DNA of 64,000 nt from an uncultured Cocleimonas sp. (GCF_947495625.1 NZ_CANLZW010000019.1:1-64000); one strand, 5' to 3'. Positions 1-9,076 are shown, numbered from the stretch's first letter. A program made the numbers and translations. Notes: generated from the letters alone by a model not told the origin.

Positions 1-90
1 CTTTGCCTGCTCTAGCTTTGCCTGCTCTAGCTTTGCCTGCTCTAGCTTTGCCTGCTCTAGCTTTGCCTGCTCTAGCTTTGCCTGCTCTAG
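1..90 (-). repeat. Six tandem copies of a 15-bp unit encoding LEQAK
   Basis: The unit CTTTGCCTGCTCTAG is repeated six times without a single mismatch and begins exactly at the window edge, so the array probably extends further left. Its length is a multiple of three and in frame with the minus-strand gene. Perfect identity at the DNA level, including synonymous positions, points to recent expansion by slippage or unequal recombination, so copy number may vary between strains. Confidence 0.95.
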
Positions 91-519
91 CTGCTGCTGT
101 TTTATTTTTTCTTTCTGAAGCCTTTCTTGTTCTATTTTTTGCTGATTCGAATCATCAACCTCATCTTCCGTTGATTTATGAACATGCAGGGTTGAACGAA
201 GCTTGTCAAAAACGCTTGGTTTTGTTTTAACAGTTAGAGCAGGAGGCTTGGGAGGAACAACAGGCTGACTATTATTAGTTTGCTGTGATTCTGGTTCTTT
301 TTCGGGAATTTCAGCTGTTTCAAGCACAGGTTCGTGCTTTTGATCTTCTTCTGCGGTCAATGAAGCCAAGATGAGATCTAGCTCATCGTCTGAGCTTATT
401 ATTTCCATAGGGTCAATAGCGATATCATCCTGTTTTTCAGATGCACTTAATTCGTCAAAAGCTAGCTTTTCACCTAGTTCTGATAATGAGGATTTTTGTG
501 GTGCCTTATCCGCAGACAT
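1..519 (-). CDS. Truncated N-terminal part of an acidic, LEQAK-repeat coiled-coil protein (unknown function)
   Basis: The reading frame is open from an ATG at its right end to the left edge of the window, giving at least 173 residues with no stop; the C-terminus lies outside. The N-terminal ~110 residues are acidic and Ser/Glu/Asp-rich (starts MSADKAPQKS), with no signal peptide or membrane segment. A proline-rich stretch (PPKPPAL) follows, then a Gln/Glu/Lys-rich region that runs into six perfect copies of the pentapeptide LEQAK from about residue 144 to the edge, which predicts a long charged helix. The composition resembles TolA-like or cell-envelope linker regions, but TolA would have an N-terminal membrane anchor, which is absent. 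The upstream AGG is a weak ribosome binding site. I do not recognise the family; that this is a real gene is supported by the long frame and in-frame repeats. Confidence 0.75.
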   Translation of the reverse strand, partial: MSADKAPQKSSLSELGEKLAFDELSASEKQDDIAIDPMEIISSDDELDLILASLTAEEDQKHEPVLETAEIPEKEPESQQTNNSQPVVPPKPPALTVKTKPSVFDKLRSTLHVHKSTEDEVDDSNQQKIEQERLQKEKIKQQQLEQAKLEQAKLEQAKLEQAKLEQAKLEQAK

Positions 520-760
520 TTCAACAACCTATACATTTTTTTTATTATTTTTCGCCCAGTATATTCTGGATATATCATATTTAAGCAGTTAAATAGTTTT
601 GGTTAAATTCCTAAAAGAAAACATAACTAAACTTCGAACCACTCCATTTCACTATAAATTATTTTATTCATACAGTCACTTTATACCGGATAGAGGGACT
701 TACTTTTTTGAAAAAAGCTCCAAGAGAATATTGATTTAGTCATGCCGAATTAACAGACAC

Positions 761-790
761 AAAAAAGCCAGCTAGAAAGCTGGCTTTTAA
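761..790 (-). terminator. Rho-independent terminator of tRNA-Arg(ACG)
   Basis: A 10-bp stem (AAAGCCAGCT / AGCTGGCTTT) with a tiny loop is followed on the minus strand by a run of T, immediately after the CCA end of tRNA-Arg. Confidence 0.85.
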
Positions 791-794
791 TGTA

Positions 795-871
795 TGGCGC
801 GCTGGGGAGGAATCGAACCCCCGACCCCCTGGTTCGTAGCCAGGTACTCTATCCATCTGAGCTACCAGCGC
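795..871 (-). tRNA. tRNA-Arg (anticodon ACG)
   Basis: On the minus strand this folds as a complete 77-nt cloverleaf: acceptor GCGCTGG pairs with CCAGCGC, D-arm, anticodon stem CCTGG/CCAGG with loop CTACGAA, T-arm GGTTCGATTCC and an encoded CCA. The anticodon ACG would be deaminated to ICG and reads CGU/CGC/CGA. Confidence 0.97.
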
Positions 872-984
872 AGGTCTTGATAAATCAAGGTTGCGTATTC
901 TGCTTATATAAACTTTACAAGTCAAGAGATAGATATTCTCATCTTATAGAGTTTGCAACGAAATACGGCTTTACTCAATTAAAA

Positions 985-1076
985 TGGCGGAGAAGGAGGG
1001 ATTCGAACCCTCGATCCGGGATAAACCAGATACTCCCTTAGCAGGGGAGCGCCTTCGGCCACTCGGCCACTTCTCC
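985..1076 (-). tRNA. tRNA-Ser (anticodon GCT)
   Basis: A 92-nt minus-strand class II tRNA with the long variable arm typical of tRNA-Ser. Acceptor GGAGAAG pairs with CTTCTCC, discriminator G, encoded CCA, and the anticodon loop CTGCTAA gives GCT for AGC/AGU codons. It lies about 110 bp upstream of tRNA-Arg(ACG) in the same direction and the two may be co-transcribed. Confidence 0.97.
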
Positions 1077-1190
1077 AATTCTAATCGTGTATTTTTACGA
1101 AGCGCAAGAATACCTGTGCACGAGGCCAAGGTAAAGTCCGAATATCAAAAAATCACATACATTTTCACGATTATTTAAAAAAGAGGCTAA

Positions 1191-1205
1191 AAGTAGGGGG
1201 GTGAC
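1191..1205 (-). repeat. C6 element (minus orientation), between tRNA-Ser and ppiC
   Basis: Exact 15-mer AAGTAGGGGGGTGAC, the reverse complement of GTCACCCCCCTACTT; on the minus strand it continues TTAGCC and then T-rich sequence. It lies in a 315-bp gap, upstream of both tRNA-Ser (minus) and ppiC (plus), so it follows no gene on its own strand. Nothing else was recognised in this gap. Confidence 0.9.
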
Positions 1206-1391
1206 CTTTTTTAATCTAAAAATACGCTTAAAAATCTTTTTTTTCACTGTGTTATTTTTCAGATCTAATCTCGACCCTCTCATTACATTTAGCCAATAAA
1301 AATGATAACCACACGAAAAGTAGATTTTTACCCGCAACAATCCTTTTCTTATATATAATCCATCCCGAATTTATTCTATTAGGAGAATACC

Positions 1392-1673
1392 ATGGCACAA
1401 GCCAGCGCTCGTCATTTACTCGTTGATACTGAAGAAAAGTGTAACGATCTTAAAAAACAAATTGAAGAAGGTGCCGATTTTGGCGCAATCGCTCAACAAC
1501 ATTCTAGCTGTCCATCAAAAGCACAAGGTGGTGATTTAGGTTCTTTTGGCCCAGGCCAAATGGTTCCTGAGTTTGATAAAGTTGTATTCAGCGCACCAGT
1601 TAACACGGTTCAAGGCCCTGTTAAAACACAGTTTGGTTATCACTTGCTTGAAGTAACAAGTCGCACAGACTAA
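1392..1673 (+). CDS. ppiC: Parvulin-type peptidyl-prolyl cis-trans isomerase C
   Basis: A 93-residue single-domain parvulin with no signal peptide, the size of E. coli PpiC. It isomerises X-Pro bonds in the cytoplasm. The sequence shows the parvulin landmarks: ASARHLLV at the start, the SSCPSKAQGGDLG segment, GQMVPEFDKVVF, and the C-terminal QFGYHLLEV strand. AGGAG precedes the ATG by seven bases. It stands alone, facing a lipoprotein gene across a shared terminator. Confidence 0.93.
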   Translation: MAQASARHLLVDTEEKCNDLKKQIEEGADFGAIAQQHSSCPSKAQGGDLGSFGPGQMVPEFDKVVFSAPVNTVQGPVKTQFGYHLLEVTSRTD

Positions 1674-1686
1674 TTACAAAAACACA

Positions 1687-1720
1687 TAAAAAAAGCCCTG
1701 ATTTTTCAGGGCTTTTTTTA
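1687..1720. terminator. Bidirectional terminator between ppiC and the facing lipoprotein gene
   Basis: Stem AAAAAGCCCTGA / TCAGGGCTTTTT with A-run on the left and T-run on the right, located between two convergent genes, so it can act on both strands. Confidence 0.9.
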
Positions 1721-1736
1721 TGTCTAAACATTTTAT

Positions 1737-2747
1737 CTAGATAGGATTGCGGTAGGTGTTGGTTCTATTTCTCCAGCCAGGCAACCACTTTCTTTCGTTT
1801 CTACTTGGATTTGAATTTTTTACACGACGCTCAAGTACTCTCATCGACGCATCAGCAAATTCATTAAGTGCTTGTTGACCCGGGTTTACTGGACGCATTT
1901 CTTCGAGAACCTGCAATAGCCCCCAGTTTTGTCCTTTATAACCACCAGTTCGATTTAAACCTTCACCCTTGAAATTAACATAATCAACAAGTACATATCT
2001 ACCGCCGCGCGAATTAGCTACAGCATTAAGGTTATTAGCAACCTGACCACGTAAGTGAGATGGAGTCTTCTTAACTAATTTAGGCATCGCACGCATGGCA
2101 CGATCCATAATGTATTTAGCTTGCAAGTGTCTCGTATTATACAAGAGCTGTGAGAATTGCTTAATCTCTGGACTATTCTTTGCAGCCATTAATTGTGCAC
2201 GATTTCTCCATGGAGCTCCTTCAAACCTTGCTCTTTGAACCCAAGCAGGAAGTTGCACACCATTTTTCTGTAAGTAATCTAGCAAGCCCGGAAAAGTATT
2301 TCCAAATCTTTGACTTCGACCTGATGGGTACCAGGTAAAATGCCCTATTCCCATTGCGGCGAAATCTTCTCTTAGATTCCAGTGAACAAGTTGATCTATA
2401 CGCCCACCTGTTTCATTTTTAAATATTTGATCACCAATACCATAGAGCTCTGATAATTCAGCTTGTTGTCGAGCATTCTGTGAAGGTTGAGCCGGCTTTA
2501 CGACGACCCTTGGCTGTTGAACAACGGGTCGTCTTACTTGCTGCTGAGATACACTCTGCTTATAAGTAGGAGCTCTTCTTTGCTGCTGAAAAACCACTTG
2601 TTGAGGCTTAGGTGTTTGCTTGGGTGTTTTGACATAATATGTCTTTGAAGAATTAGCTGTATTTTGGGGTGCTGCAGATTGCTGAGTACACGCAGATAAT
2701 CCTAATAGGGATACCGCAGCCACTGCACTTAAGGCTTTAACTTTCAT
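1737..2747 (-). CDS. Predicted lipoprotein of unknown function
   Basis: A 336-residue protein with a lipoprotein signal peptide ending in the lipobox LSAC (Cys20), so it should be anchored in the envelope. Residues ~20-95 are a Gln/Pro/Val-rich low-complexity linker. Residues ~100-335 form a globular domain with conserved-looking stretches such as IFKNETGG, GIGHFTWYPSG and GGYKGQNWGLLQVLEEM; the first two recall glycan-active or uncharacterised proteobacterial envelope domains, but I cannot name the family. It is monocistronic, ending at the terminator shared with ppiC. Real gene: high confidence; function: none assigned. Confidence 0.85.
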   Translation of the reverse strand: MKVKALSAVAAVSLLGLSACTQQSAAPQNTANSSKTYYVKTPKQTPKPQQVVFQQQRRAPTYKQSVSQQQVRRPVVQQPRVVVKPAQPSQNARQQAELSELYGIGDQIFKNETGGRIDQLVHWNLREDFAAMGIGHFTWYPSGRSQRFGNTFPGLLDYLQKNGVQLPAWVQRARFEGAPWRNRAQLMAAKNSPEIKQFSQLLYNTRHLQAKYIMDRAMRAMPKLVKKTPSHLRGQVANNLNAVANSRGGRYVLVDYVNFKGEGLNRTGGYKGQNWGLLQVLEEMRPVNPGQQALNEFADASMRVLERRVKNSNPSRNERKWLPGWRNRTNTYRNPI

Positions 2748-2951
2748 TGAGTTACCATGTTTATTATTATTATTTTTGGAGCTACTTATCTAACTAAACA
2801 AATTATTACTAGTTTAAAACAACAAATGTTAGTTAAGTGGTTCGCTGGTCTAACTATGGTACATAATATAGGATTGAAAATTTCAGTCGAGAAACTCACG
2901 ACGAATGGACATATCTATTTAATATAATACATATAAAAACAACAACTTAGA

Positions 2952-3545
2952 TTATTTAAAATATTTATTAAACAACCTTTCCCCGAACAAGATAGTTAAT
3001 ATGGCAGCATATATCACAGGTTCCGTGATATCGAGTTTTACCATCCACCAAAAATGCAGCACACCAAGCATAGAAATAGGATAGATCAACATATGCAGCT
3101 TCTTCCACTTCTTACCCAATCGCTTAATCATCCCTTTAGTTGAAGTTACCGCCAGTGGCGTCAATAAAATAACGGCTACCATACCTACCGTAATAAATGG
3201 ACGCTCCAGAATATCAAACCAGATTTCTTCCCAATCAAAGAATTGATCAAACCAAAGATAACCCAGCAAGTGCAAAACTACGTAAAAATAGGCATATAAA
3301 CCAATCATACGACGCAAGCGCAAAAGCTGAGCCCAGTTGAGTAAACGCCTTAAAGGGGAAATTGCCAGAGTAAGCAATAGAATCCTTAAACCCCAATCGC
3401 CTAAACCTCTTATTACAGCCTCTAAGGGATTAGCACCCAGCGCATCTTGCCAGACTCCCCAACCATAATAGATGGCGGGGAGCAGTAATAATACAAACAG
3501 AGATGGTTTTAGAATACGTGAAAATTTATATTCCGAGATTTTCAT
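2952..3545 (-). CDS. msrQ: Heme-binding membrane subunit MsrQ (YedZ) of the methionine-sulfoxide reductase system
   Basis: A 197-residue, six-helix inner-membrane protein of the ferric-reductase-like transmembrane family. It passes electrons from the respiratory chain to MsrP. Candidate heme ligands are the histidines in YFYVVLHLLGYLW and in KKLHMLIYPISMLGVLHFWW. Length matches the family. It lies 80 bp downstream of msrP in the same direction, the usual msrPQ operon order. Confidence 0.94.
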   Translation of the reverse strand: MKISEYKFSRILKPSLFVLLLLPAIYYGWGVWQDALGANPLEAVIRGLGDWGLRILLLTLAISPLRRLLNWAQLLRLRRMIGLYAYFYVVLHLLGYLWFDQFFDWEEIWFDILERPFITVGMVAVILLTPLAVTSTKGMIKRLGKKWKKLHMLIYPISMLGVLHFWWMVKLDITEPVIYAAILTILFGERLFNKYFK

Positions 3546-3625
3546 TACTAGCCAACTTTCAATTTACTCACTTATTTTTATTAGATGTGTACCGCCGCAA
3601 ATTGCCAAACCTAAATTAATCAAGC

Positions 3626-4549
3626 TTAGAAATTCTTCTTTAAATCCATTCCAGTATAAAGTGATGCTACCTGTTCACCATAACCATTAAACGGTTGCGT
3701 TTTAATTTTTCGAAATTGACCGATTCGTCTTTCTTTACGTTGACTCCAGCGCGGATGAGAAACATCAGGATTCACATTTGAGAAAAAACCATATTCATTT
3801 TTATTCGCTTTTTGCCAGGAATTTACTGGCTGCGTTTCAGAAAATCGTATTTTTGCGATGCTTTTTATACTTTTAAAACCATATTTCCAGGGAACGACCA
3901 GGCGCAACGGCGCACCATTCTGATTTAACAAATCTTTGCCATAAATACCTGTGCCCATTAACGTTAATGGATTCATCGCCTCATCCATTCGCAAACCTTC
4001 TACATAAGGCCAATCCAGTACTGCACGTTTTTGACCTGGCATCTGCTTAGGGTCATGAAGCGTTTCAAAGTAGACATATTTAGCTTTAGAGGTTGGCTGC
4101 ATACGCTTAATCAAATCAGCTAGTGGAAAGCCCATCCACGGTATCACCATTGACCAGCCTTCAACGCAACGAAAACGATAAATCCTCTCTTCGACAGAAA
4201 CTGGCTTTAACAGATCTTCAAGATTATATTTACCCGGATTTTCACACTCCCCTTCTATAACCACATCCCAGGGAGAGGTTACTAAAGTATGCGCATTTTT
4301 TGCGGGATCTTCTTTCCCCGTACCGAACTCGTAAAAGTTACAATACGTTGTAATATCTTTGTAATCTGTCAGCTTTTCATCGGTTGAATAGGGGGATATT
4401 GTTTTTGCGGAAGCCTCGATGATAGGCAAACCACTAACCGCTGCAATACCAAGGCCTGCAGCCGTCTTCATAAATTTACGTCGATTTTGATAGACCGAAA
4501 AGTCTGTTACTTCATTTTCGCTAAGTTCGTTATTTTTCTTGATTAACAT
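3626..4549 (-). CDS. msrP: Periplasmic molybdopterin protein-methionine-sulfoxide reductase MsrP (YedY)
   Basis: A 307-residue Tat-exported molybdoenzyme that reduces oxidised methionines in periplasmic proteins. The N-terminus carries a twin-arginine motif (NRRKFMKTA) before a hydrophobic stretch. The molybdenum-ligand cysteine is Cys128 in [15 protein letters not shown], and the family segments [24 protein letters not shown] and [16 protein letters not shown] are present. GGAGGC lies five bases before the ATG. First gene of the msrPQ operon. Confidence 0.95.
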   Translation of the reverse strand: MLIKKNNELSENEVTDFSVYQNRRKFMKTAAGLGIAAVSGLPIIEASAKTISPYSTDEKLTDYKDITTYCNFYEFGTGKEDPAKNAHTLVTSPWDVVIEGECENPGKYNLEDLLKPVSVEERIYRFRCVEGWSMVIPWMGFPLADLIKRMQPTSKAKYVYFETLHDPKQMPGQKRAVLDWPYVEGLRMDEAMNPLTLMGTGIYGKDLLNQNGAPLRLVVPWKYGFKSIKSIAKIRFSETQPVNSWQKANKNEYGFFSNVNPDVSHPRWSQRKERRIGQFRKIKTQPFNGYGEQVASLYTGMDLKKNF

Positions 4550-4854
4550 TTAAAGCCTCCGTCCTTATATGCAAAATCAACTATATCATAAGATTTAGCT
4601 GAAACCTTTGGATGAACCATGCACAGGATCAGCCCAATACATAAATCCAGATTTGATTATTAGTACGGTTTTTTTTAGTTCTTGTATGCCAGATAAGGGA
4701 ATTTATTTGCAAAAAGTGAGGGGGGATATAAAATATGACACCAAGAAACAGCAAAGGAGTGTTAACTACACCCCCCTACTTTTAGATGGTTTTTATTAAA
4801 TCGACACTGGATCGATTTAAGCTGTATTCAAATTTAATTTTATTTGACTGTAAT
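4550..4854. other. 305-bp gap between hemE end and msrP start
   Basis: Apart from one C6 element in plus orientation and a weak inverted match (AAGTGAGGGGGGATA near 4715) there is no gene or clear terminator. The msrP promoter should lie at the left end. Confidence 0.6.
4769..4781 (+). repeat. C6 element core (plus orientation), between two minus-strand genes
   Basis: CACCCCCCTACTT followed by TTAGATGGTTTTTA. The first two bases of the 15-mer are changed. No plus-strand gene precedes it; it lies 220 bp upstream of msrP, pointing away from that gene. Confidence 0.85.
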
Positions 4855-5919
4855 TTACTGTTTACCGTATTCGTGAACCGCATCAACCAGAACAGTCACA
4901 TTATCAGGATCAATATGCTGATGAATTCCGTGACCCAGATTAAATACGTGACCTGTACCTTTTCCAAAACCAGTAATCACTTTTTTCACTTCATCTTTGA
5001 TCGTGTCAGCGGATGCATACAAAACACTAGGATCCATATTACCCTGCAAAGTCACTTTATCTCCTACTCGTTGACGAGCGTCAGAGATATCTTGAGTCCA
5101 GTCTAAACCAAGAGCATCACACCCTGTTTCCGCCATGATTTCCAACCATTGCCCACCACCCTTGGTAAACAACGTTACAGGGACTCTACGTCCGTCTGCT
5201 TCACGCGTTAAACCAGATACGATTTTCTGCATATATGCCAAAGAAAACTCTTTGTATTTCTCAGGTGAAAGCACTCCACCCCAGGTATCAAAAACCATTA
5301 CAGCTTGAGCACCAGCAGCAATTTGCGCATTTAGATAAGACGTTACACTAGAAGCTAACTTATCCAATAAAAGATGCATTGCCTGAGGATTTTCAAACAT
5401 CATCCCTTTGACTTTGCCAAAATCTTTGGTTGTCCCACCCTCAACCATATAAGTTGCTAGTGTCCACGGACTTCCAGAAAATCCAATTAACGGCACGCGA
5501 CCATTTAATTCTCTTCGGATAGTGCGCACTGCATTCATCACATATTGCAATTCGTTTTCAGGATCAGGATCAGGAAGTTGTTGAATATCAGCCAGACTTT
5601 TCAAAGGACGCTCAAATTTTGGTCCTTCGCCTTCGGCAAAATAAAGACCTAGGCCCATTGCATCTGGAATAGTTAAAATATCAGAGAAAAGTATCGCGGC
5701 ATCAAGGTCATAGCGCTCCAAAGGCTGAAGCGTAACTTCACATGCTAAATCAGCGTTTTCACATAGATCCATGAAACTCCCGGCTTTCGCACGAGTCGCT
5801 TTATACTCAGGCAAATATCGCCCTGCTTGTCGCATAATCCATATTGGCGTTGTATCTACGGGTTGCTTGAGTAGAGCTCTTAGAAATCTATCGTTTTTTA
5901 ATTCTGACATGGAAGGCAT
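4855..5919 (-). CDS. hemE: Uroporphyrinogen III decarboxylase
   Basis: A 354-residue cytosolic enzyme that decarboxylates uroporphyrinogen III to coproporphyrinogen III in heme synthesis. Signature segments are [15 protein letters not shown] (substrate-binding arginines), [39 protein letters not shown] and [15 protein letters not shown]. The first of two possible methionines is chosen because AGGAC precedes it; the second, three codons on, has no ribosome binding site. Length is normal. Transcribed alone. Confidence 0.97.
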   Translation of the reverse strand: MPSMSELKNDRFLRALLKQPVDTTPIWIMRQAGRYLPEYKATRAKAGSFMDLCENADLACEVTLQPLERYDLDAAILFSDILTIPDAMGLGLYFAEGEGPKFERPLKSLADIQQLPDPDPENELQYVMNAVRTIRRELNGRVPLIGFSGSPWTLATYMVEGGTTKDFGKVKGMMFENPQAMHLLLDKLASSVTSYLNAQIAAGAQAVMVFDTWGGVLSPEKYKEFSLAYMQKIVSGLTREADGRRVPVTLFTKGGGQWLEIMAETGCDALGLDWTQDISDARQRVGDKVTLQGNMDPSVLYASADTIKDEVKKVITGFGKGTGHVFNLGHGIHQHIDPDNVTVLVDAVHEYGKQ

Positions 5920-6060
5920 TGTCCTGAACTAATAACATCAAAACAGAAAGTCTTAGATGTATTAAATTTAAAAAAAGAAAGCGTCATATTATTAATGACA
6001 AATGATGACAGAATTTACTATGACATATCGCTGGTGAACATACGATATGAAACATTAATT

Positions 6061-6510
6061 TTAACCAGCTAAAGCGCTTTTGATGATACCGCTGATTTTT
6101 CCCATATCAGCACGACCTTGCATTTGAGGCTTGAGAATAGCCATAACTTTTCCCATGTCTTTCATGCTTTCTGCGCCAGAACTTGCGATCGCATCGGTAA
6201 CGAGACTCTGAACTTCATCATCACTCAGTGGCTCAGGCAAATATCGCTGGATAAAACCAAGCTCCATTTCTTCCTGAGCAACAAGATCATCACGGCCCGC
6301 ATCTTTGAACTGACTGATGGATTCACGACGTTGCTTACTCAATTTATCAAGTATAGCAAGAACATCTGTGTCATTGAGGTCTTCGCGAGTATCGACTTCT
6401 TGCTGCTTGATCGCAGCTAAGATAGTACGAACTGTCAATAGCAGGTCTTTCTCTTTGGCACGCATAGCCGTTTTCATATCATCGGAAAGGCGTTGTTTTA
6501 AGTCTGACAT
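6061..6510 (-). CDS. yqeY: GatB/YqeY-domain protein
   Basis: A 149-residue all-helical protein matching the YqeY family, related to the C-terminal tRNA-binding domain of the GatB amidotransferase subunit. Typical segments are MKTAMRAKEKDLLLTVRTILAAIKQQEV and the C-terminal GKISGIIKSALAG. It directly follows rpsU, the widespread rpsU-yqeY arrangement of many gammaproteobacteria and betaproteobacteria; dnaG and rpoD, which often come next, are absent here. Confidence 0.93.
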   Translation of the reverse strand: MSDLKQRLSDDMKTAMRAKEKDLLLTVRTILAAIKQQEVDTREDLNDTDVLAILDKLSKQRRESISQFKDAGRDDLVAQEEMELGFIQRYLPEPLSDDEVQSLVTDAIASSGAESMKDMGKVMAILKPQMQGRADMGKISGIIKSALAG

Positions 6511-6602
6511 ACTAGTGATCTTTGATTTGCTTGAAATAGTTAAACTATTTATTTATCAAAATAACTATATTTAGCATTTAGCGCTATATAGTTAGTGATA
6601 AA

Positions 6603-6630
6603 AGAATGTATTAATTAATACATTCTTACG
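6603..6630 (-). terminator. Palindromic terminator overlapping the end of rpsU
   Basis: A perfect 24-bp A/T-rich palindrome (half-site AGAATGTATTAA) overlaps the rpsU stop codon and is followed on the minus strand by TTTTAT. It may give partial termination before yqeY, leaving S21 in excess over YqeY. Confidence 0.65.
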
Positions 6631-6830
6631 CGACGATTAATCTCGCGCTTTAAATTCTTGATATTACGCTTAACTGCAGCAGCCTTCTCTCTCTTACGGA
6701 TTGAAGTTGGCTTTTCATAAAATTCGCGGCTACGAACTTCAGCTACAACGCCCGCTTTTTCACAGGTACGCTTGAAACGACGTAATGCAATTTCAAAAGG
6801 CTCGTTTTCTCTAACTTTTACACTTGGCAT
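6615..6830 (-). CDS. rpsU: 30S ribosomal protein S21
   Basis: A 71-residue, strongly basic protein starting [20 protein letters not shown] and ending NRRVRMY, the full normal S21 length. The frame is open further upstream, but the family start and high conservation from this methionine fix it. S21 helps the small subunit engage the Shine-Dalgarno helix. It heads the rpsU-yqeY pair. Confidence 0.97.
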   Translation of the reverse strand: MPSVKVRENEPFEIALRRFKRTCEKAGVVAEVRSREFYEKPTSIRKREKAAAVKRNIKNLKREINRRVRMY

Positions 6831-7082
6831 ATTGTTGCTCTGTTTTATATTACTAATAAGATAGTAAGTTAAATGAATATAGGTTTTAAAAGAACGGGAT
6901 ATTATACGCCTCATAACAGCAAATGCAAAATCGAAATTACAATTAATTTCAAAAATCATCAAAATGATATCTTACGCACCACCAATTAAACAAAGTAATT
7001 CACCTTTTAACGTAAAAAACTAATAGCCCTGCAATAAATATTGTAGAATAATTAACCAATTACAAAATAAGCCTGTAAAACT

Positions 7083-7400
7083 ATGTTTAAAACACGACCC
7101 AACTCAATGCTTAAAGTTATCGCTATGCTCACATTAGCGCTACTAGTCTCCAGTTGCTCCATATATAAAATGGAAGTTCAACAGGGAAATGCATTAAACA
7201 ACGAAACCGTTTCTCAACTTCAAAAAGGCATGAGTAAAGCAGAAGTTGCCTCTTTGCTAGGCAATCCATTACTGCAAGATAACTTTAGAAGCAATCGTTG
7301 GGATTATGTTTACTTCAAACGCGACGGAAAAAAGTTAGGAAACAAACAAAATCTGACGTTATTTTTTACTAACGACCAGCTGACTCAAGTTAAAAAATAG
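7083..7400 (+). CDS. bamE: Outer-membrane assembly lipoprotein BamE (SmpA/OmlA)
   Basis: A 105-residue lipoprotein with lipobox VSSC (Cys25) and a compact BamE fold: the QLQKGMSKAEVASLLGNPLLQD helix-turn segment followed by strands RWDYVYFKRDG and LTLFFTNDQL. It is part of the BAM complex inserting beta-barrel proteins. A second methionine at position 9 could also start a workable signal peptide. It converges on the ratA-rnfH operon, a common neighbourhood. Confidence 0.93.
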   Translation: MFKTRPNSMLKVIAMLTLALLVSSCSIYKMEVQQGNALNNETVSQLQKGMSKAEVASLLGNPLLQDNFRSNRWDYVYFKRDGKKLGNKQNLTLFFTNDQLTQVKK

Positions 7401-7413
7401 TTATCCAACTGTT

Positions 7414-7653
7414 TTAGAGCCACTCACCCAGATAATAGATAAACTGTCCTTCTGAAGATTTAGAAGGACCAACCACAATAGCAGCAAACTTTTTATCTCC
7501 TGAGGAAGCGTTAGCTATTGCCAATTCTTTAGTCTCAAAAATCTCAACGCAATTTGCCGGAAAACGTTTTCTATTTCTTTTAGGCACATAAACAACGGCA
7601 AACCTTGGCAAAGAAACCTTTGTTTGAGGATCTGGCGGAACCATGCCTCTCAT
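7414..7653 (-). CDS. Small conserved-looking protein after rnfH, unknown function
   Basis: A 79-residue protein beginning MRGMVPPDPQTKVSL whose ATG directly follows the rnfH stop codon (TAA ATG), so it is the last gene of ratA-rnfH-this gene and is likely translationally coupled. It looks like a small alpha/beta protein with strands RFAVVYVPKRN and FAAIVVGPSK. No signal peptide or membrane helix. I cannot name a family. Confidence 0.7.
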   Translation of the reverse strand: MRGMVPPDPQTKVSLPRFAVVYVPKRNRKRFPANCVEIFETKELAIANASSGDKKFAAIVVGPSKSSEGQFIYYLGEWL

Positions 7654-7986
7654 TTAATTATCAGCCTTTTCTGCTGCTGCTCCACTACCACCTTTTTTAA
7701 GCACTTTACCTTCAGCTGCTCGTTTTTTACGAACTTCCTTAGGATCTGCGATTAAAGGACGATAGATCTCAATTCGATCTTTATCCCTAACCTTTTGTTT
7801 CATTGTGGTGATTTTCCCGAAAAGCCCTACCTTCATGGTATCTAAATCTAACTCAGGGTATAGCTCTAATACTCCCGATTCAAGAATAACCTGTTGCACT
7901 TCTGAGCCTTCTTCGATCTCTAGATTTAATAAGTCTTGCTCATCTGGCAGCGCATAAATCACTTCTACATGAATTTTATCAGCCAT
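7654..7986 (-). CDS. rnfH: RnfH/RatB-family ubiquitin-like protein
   Basis: A 110-residue protein with a beta-grasp fold pattern: IHVEVIYALPDEQDLLNLEI, EEGSEVQQVILESGVLELYP, VGLFGKITTMKQKVRDKDRI and EIYRPLIADPKEVRKKRA, all landmarks of RnfH (UPF0125). The charged, Ala/Gly-rich tail is disordered. Its start overlaps the end of ratA by eight bases, the standard ratA-rnfH operon. Confidence 0.95.
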   Translation of the reverse strand: MADKIHVEVIYALPDEQDLLNLEIEEGSEVQQVILESGVLELYPELDLDTMKVGLFGKITTMKQKVRDKDRIEIYRPLIADPKEVRKKRAAEGKVLKKGGSGAAAEKADN

Positions 7987-8410
7987 AAACTACCTTCGCT
8001 TGCTTTACAAAAGAATCAACCATTGTATTTGCCACTTGATTGAAGACAGGCCCAACTACCATACCCAGAATTTTACTTGAAAATTCATATTCCAAATCAA
8101 GCGAAACTTTACACGCGCCAGGCTTTAATTCAGTGAATTTCCAAAAACCCTGAAGCTTTTTAAAGGGCCCATCTACTAGAATTATTTCTATTTGTTCATT
8201 TTCAGTAAGAATATTCTTAGTGGTAAAGGATTTTTTCACTGACCCTTTTGATATAGTTACTGAGCCTACAACAACATTACCCTCACGAGAAATTTCCTCA
8301 GAAGCACCACACCATGGCAGAAATTGCTGATACGATGACACATCATCAACCAATTTATACATTTGTTCTGCACTATATGGCACTAATGCGCTTTTATTTA
8401 CTTGAGACAT
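7979..8410 (-). CDS. ratA: RatA / COQ10-like START-domain protein
   Basis: A 143-residue SRPBCC/START-fold protein with typical segments PYSAEQMYKLVDDVSSYQQF, LPWCGASE and ILGMVVGPVFNQVANTMVDSF. Homologues bind ubiquinone precursors (COQ10 role); in E. coli RatA has also been reported to block 70S assembly. Its position upstream of rnfH and divergent from smpB is conserved. Which role dominates here cannot be told from sequence. Confidence 0.94.
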   Translation of the reverse strand: MSQVNKSALVPYSAEQMYKLVDDVSSYQQFLPWCGASEEISREGNVVVGSVTISKGSVKKSFTTKNILTENEQIEIILVDGPFKKLQGFWKFTELKPGACKVSLDLEYEFSSKILGMVVGPVFNQVANTMVDSFVKQAKVVYG

Positions 8411-8526
8411 AGAAAAAAACCACTACAATTCTTAAAGCTGTATTAGATTATATTCTAACAGCGAATATTTAGATTCGTCAGGTTATAATCCCTTTTTACT
8501 CAATAAAACAACAGGCTAGTATTTCG

Positions 8527-9009
8527 ATGGCAAAGAAAAACAAAAAGAAAAAAGGTCATGGTGGCCAATCCATAGCGCGTAACAAAGTTGCATTTCATGA
8601 CTATTTTATTGAAGATACTTTTGAAGCCGGGATGGTACTTGAAGGCTGGGAAGTAAAAAGCCTTCGTGATGGTCGCGCTCAATTAAAAGAAGGCTATGTA
8701 TTCATCAAAAATGGTGAAGCCTGGATGTCTGGCGCTCAAATTACACCGTTGTTGACGGCATCTACGCACATTCATCCAAATGCAACTCGTGTAAGAAAGC
8801 TCTTGTTACATGATTATGAAATCGTAAAACTAAAGGCAGAAGTCGATCGCAAAGGTTATTCTATTTTACCGCTATCACTCTACTGGAAAAACAATCGAGT
8901 AAAGTTAGAAATAGGCGTTGGTAAAGGTAAAAAGCAACACGATAAGCGTGCAACTGAAAAAGAAAAGGATTGGAATAGAGACAAGCAAAGAGTTTTAAAG
9001 GGGAGGTAA
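8527..9009 (+). CDS. smpB: SsrA-binding protein SmpB
   Basis: A 160-residue basic OB-fold protein that carries tmRNA to stalled ribosomes. Diagnostic stretches are [39 protein letters not shown] and the Lys/Arg-rich C-terminal tail [22 protein letters not shown]. Full length. The ssrA gene that often follows is not found in the 130 bp downstream, where a C6-element terminator stands instead. Confidence 0.97.
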   Translation: MAKKNKKKKGHGGQSIARNKVAFHDYFIEDTFEAGMVLEGWEVKSLRDGRAQLKEGYVFIKNGEAWMSGAQITPLLTASTHIHPNATRVRKLLLHDYEIVKLKAEVDRKGYSILPLSLYWKNNRVKLEIGVGKGKKQHDKRATEKEKDWNRDKQRVLKGR

Positions 9010-9046
9010 AATCAAGAAACTAACTATTGTTAGTTATTTGATTTAG

Positions 9047-9076
9047 GTCACCCCCCTACTTTAAGGGTGTTTTTTG
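9047..9076 (+). terminator. C6 element forming the smpB terminator
   Basis: Exact GTCACCCCCCTACTT, then TAAGGGTG and a T-run. CACCC pairs with GGGTG to give a 5-bp stem before the T-run, so this copy is a plausible intrinsic terminator for smpB, facing dnaQ. Confidence 0.85.

Noticed and set aside
3-230. Plus-strand open frame with ALPAL repeats at the left edge
   Set aside because: It is the antisense shadow of the LEQAK array; the minus frame has a sensible composition and start.
1095-1340. Minus-strand 81-residue frame covering a C6 element
   Set aside because: Biased composition, no ribosome binding site, no domain; covers intergenic repeat DNA.
4713-4730. AAGTGAGGGGGGATA as a second, inverted C6 element near 4769
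   Set aside because: Insertion and end mismatches make it too weak to call, though it could be a decayed partner.
6831-6962. N-terminal extension of S21 in the open frame
   Set aside because: S21 is about 71 residues and begins MPSVKV; the extension has no ribosome binding site and overlaps the promoter region.
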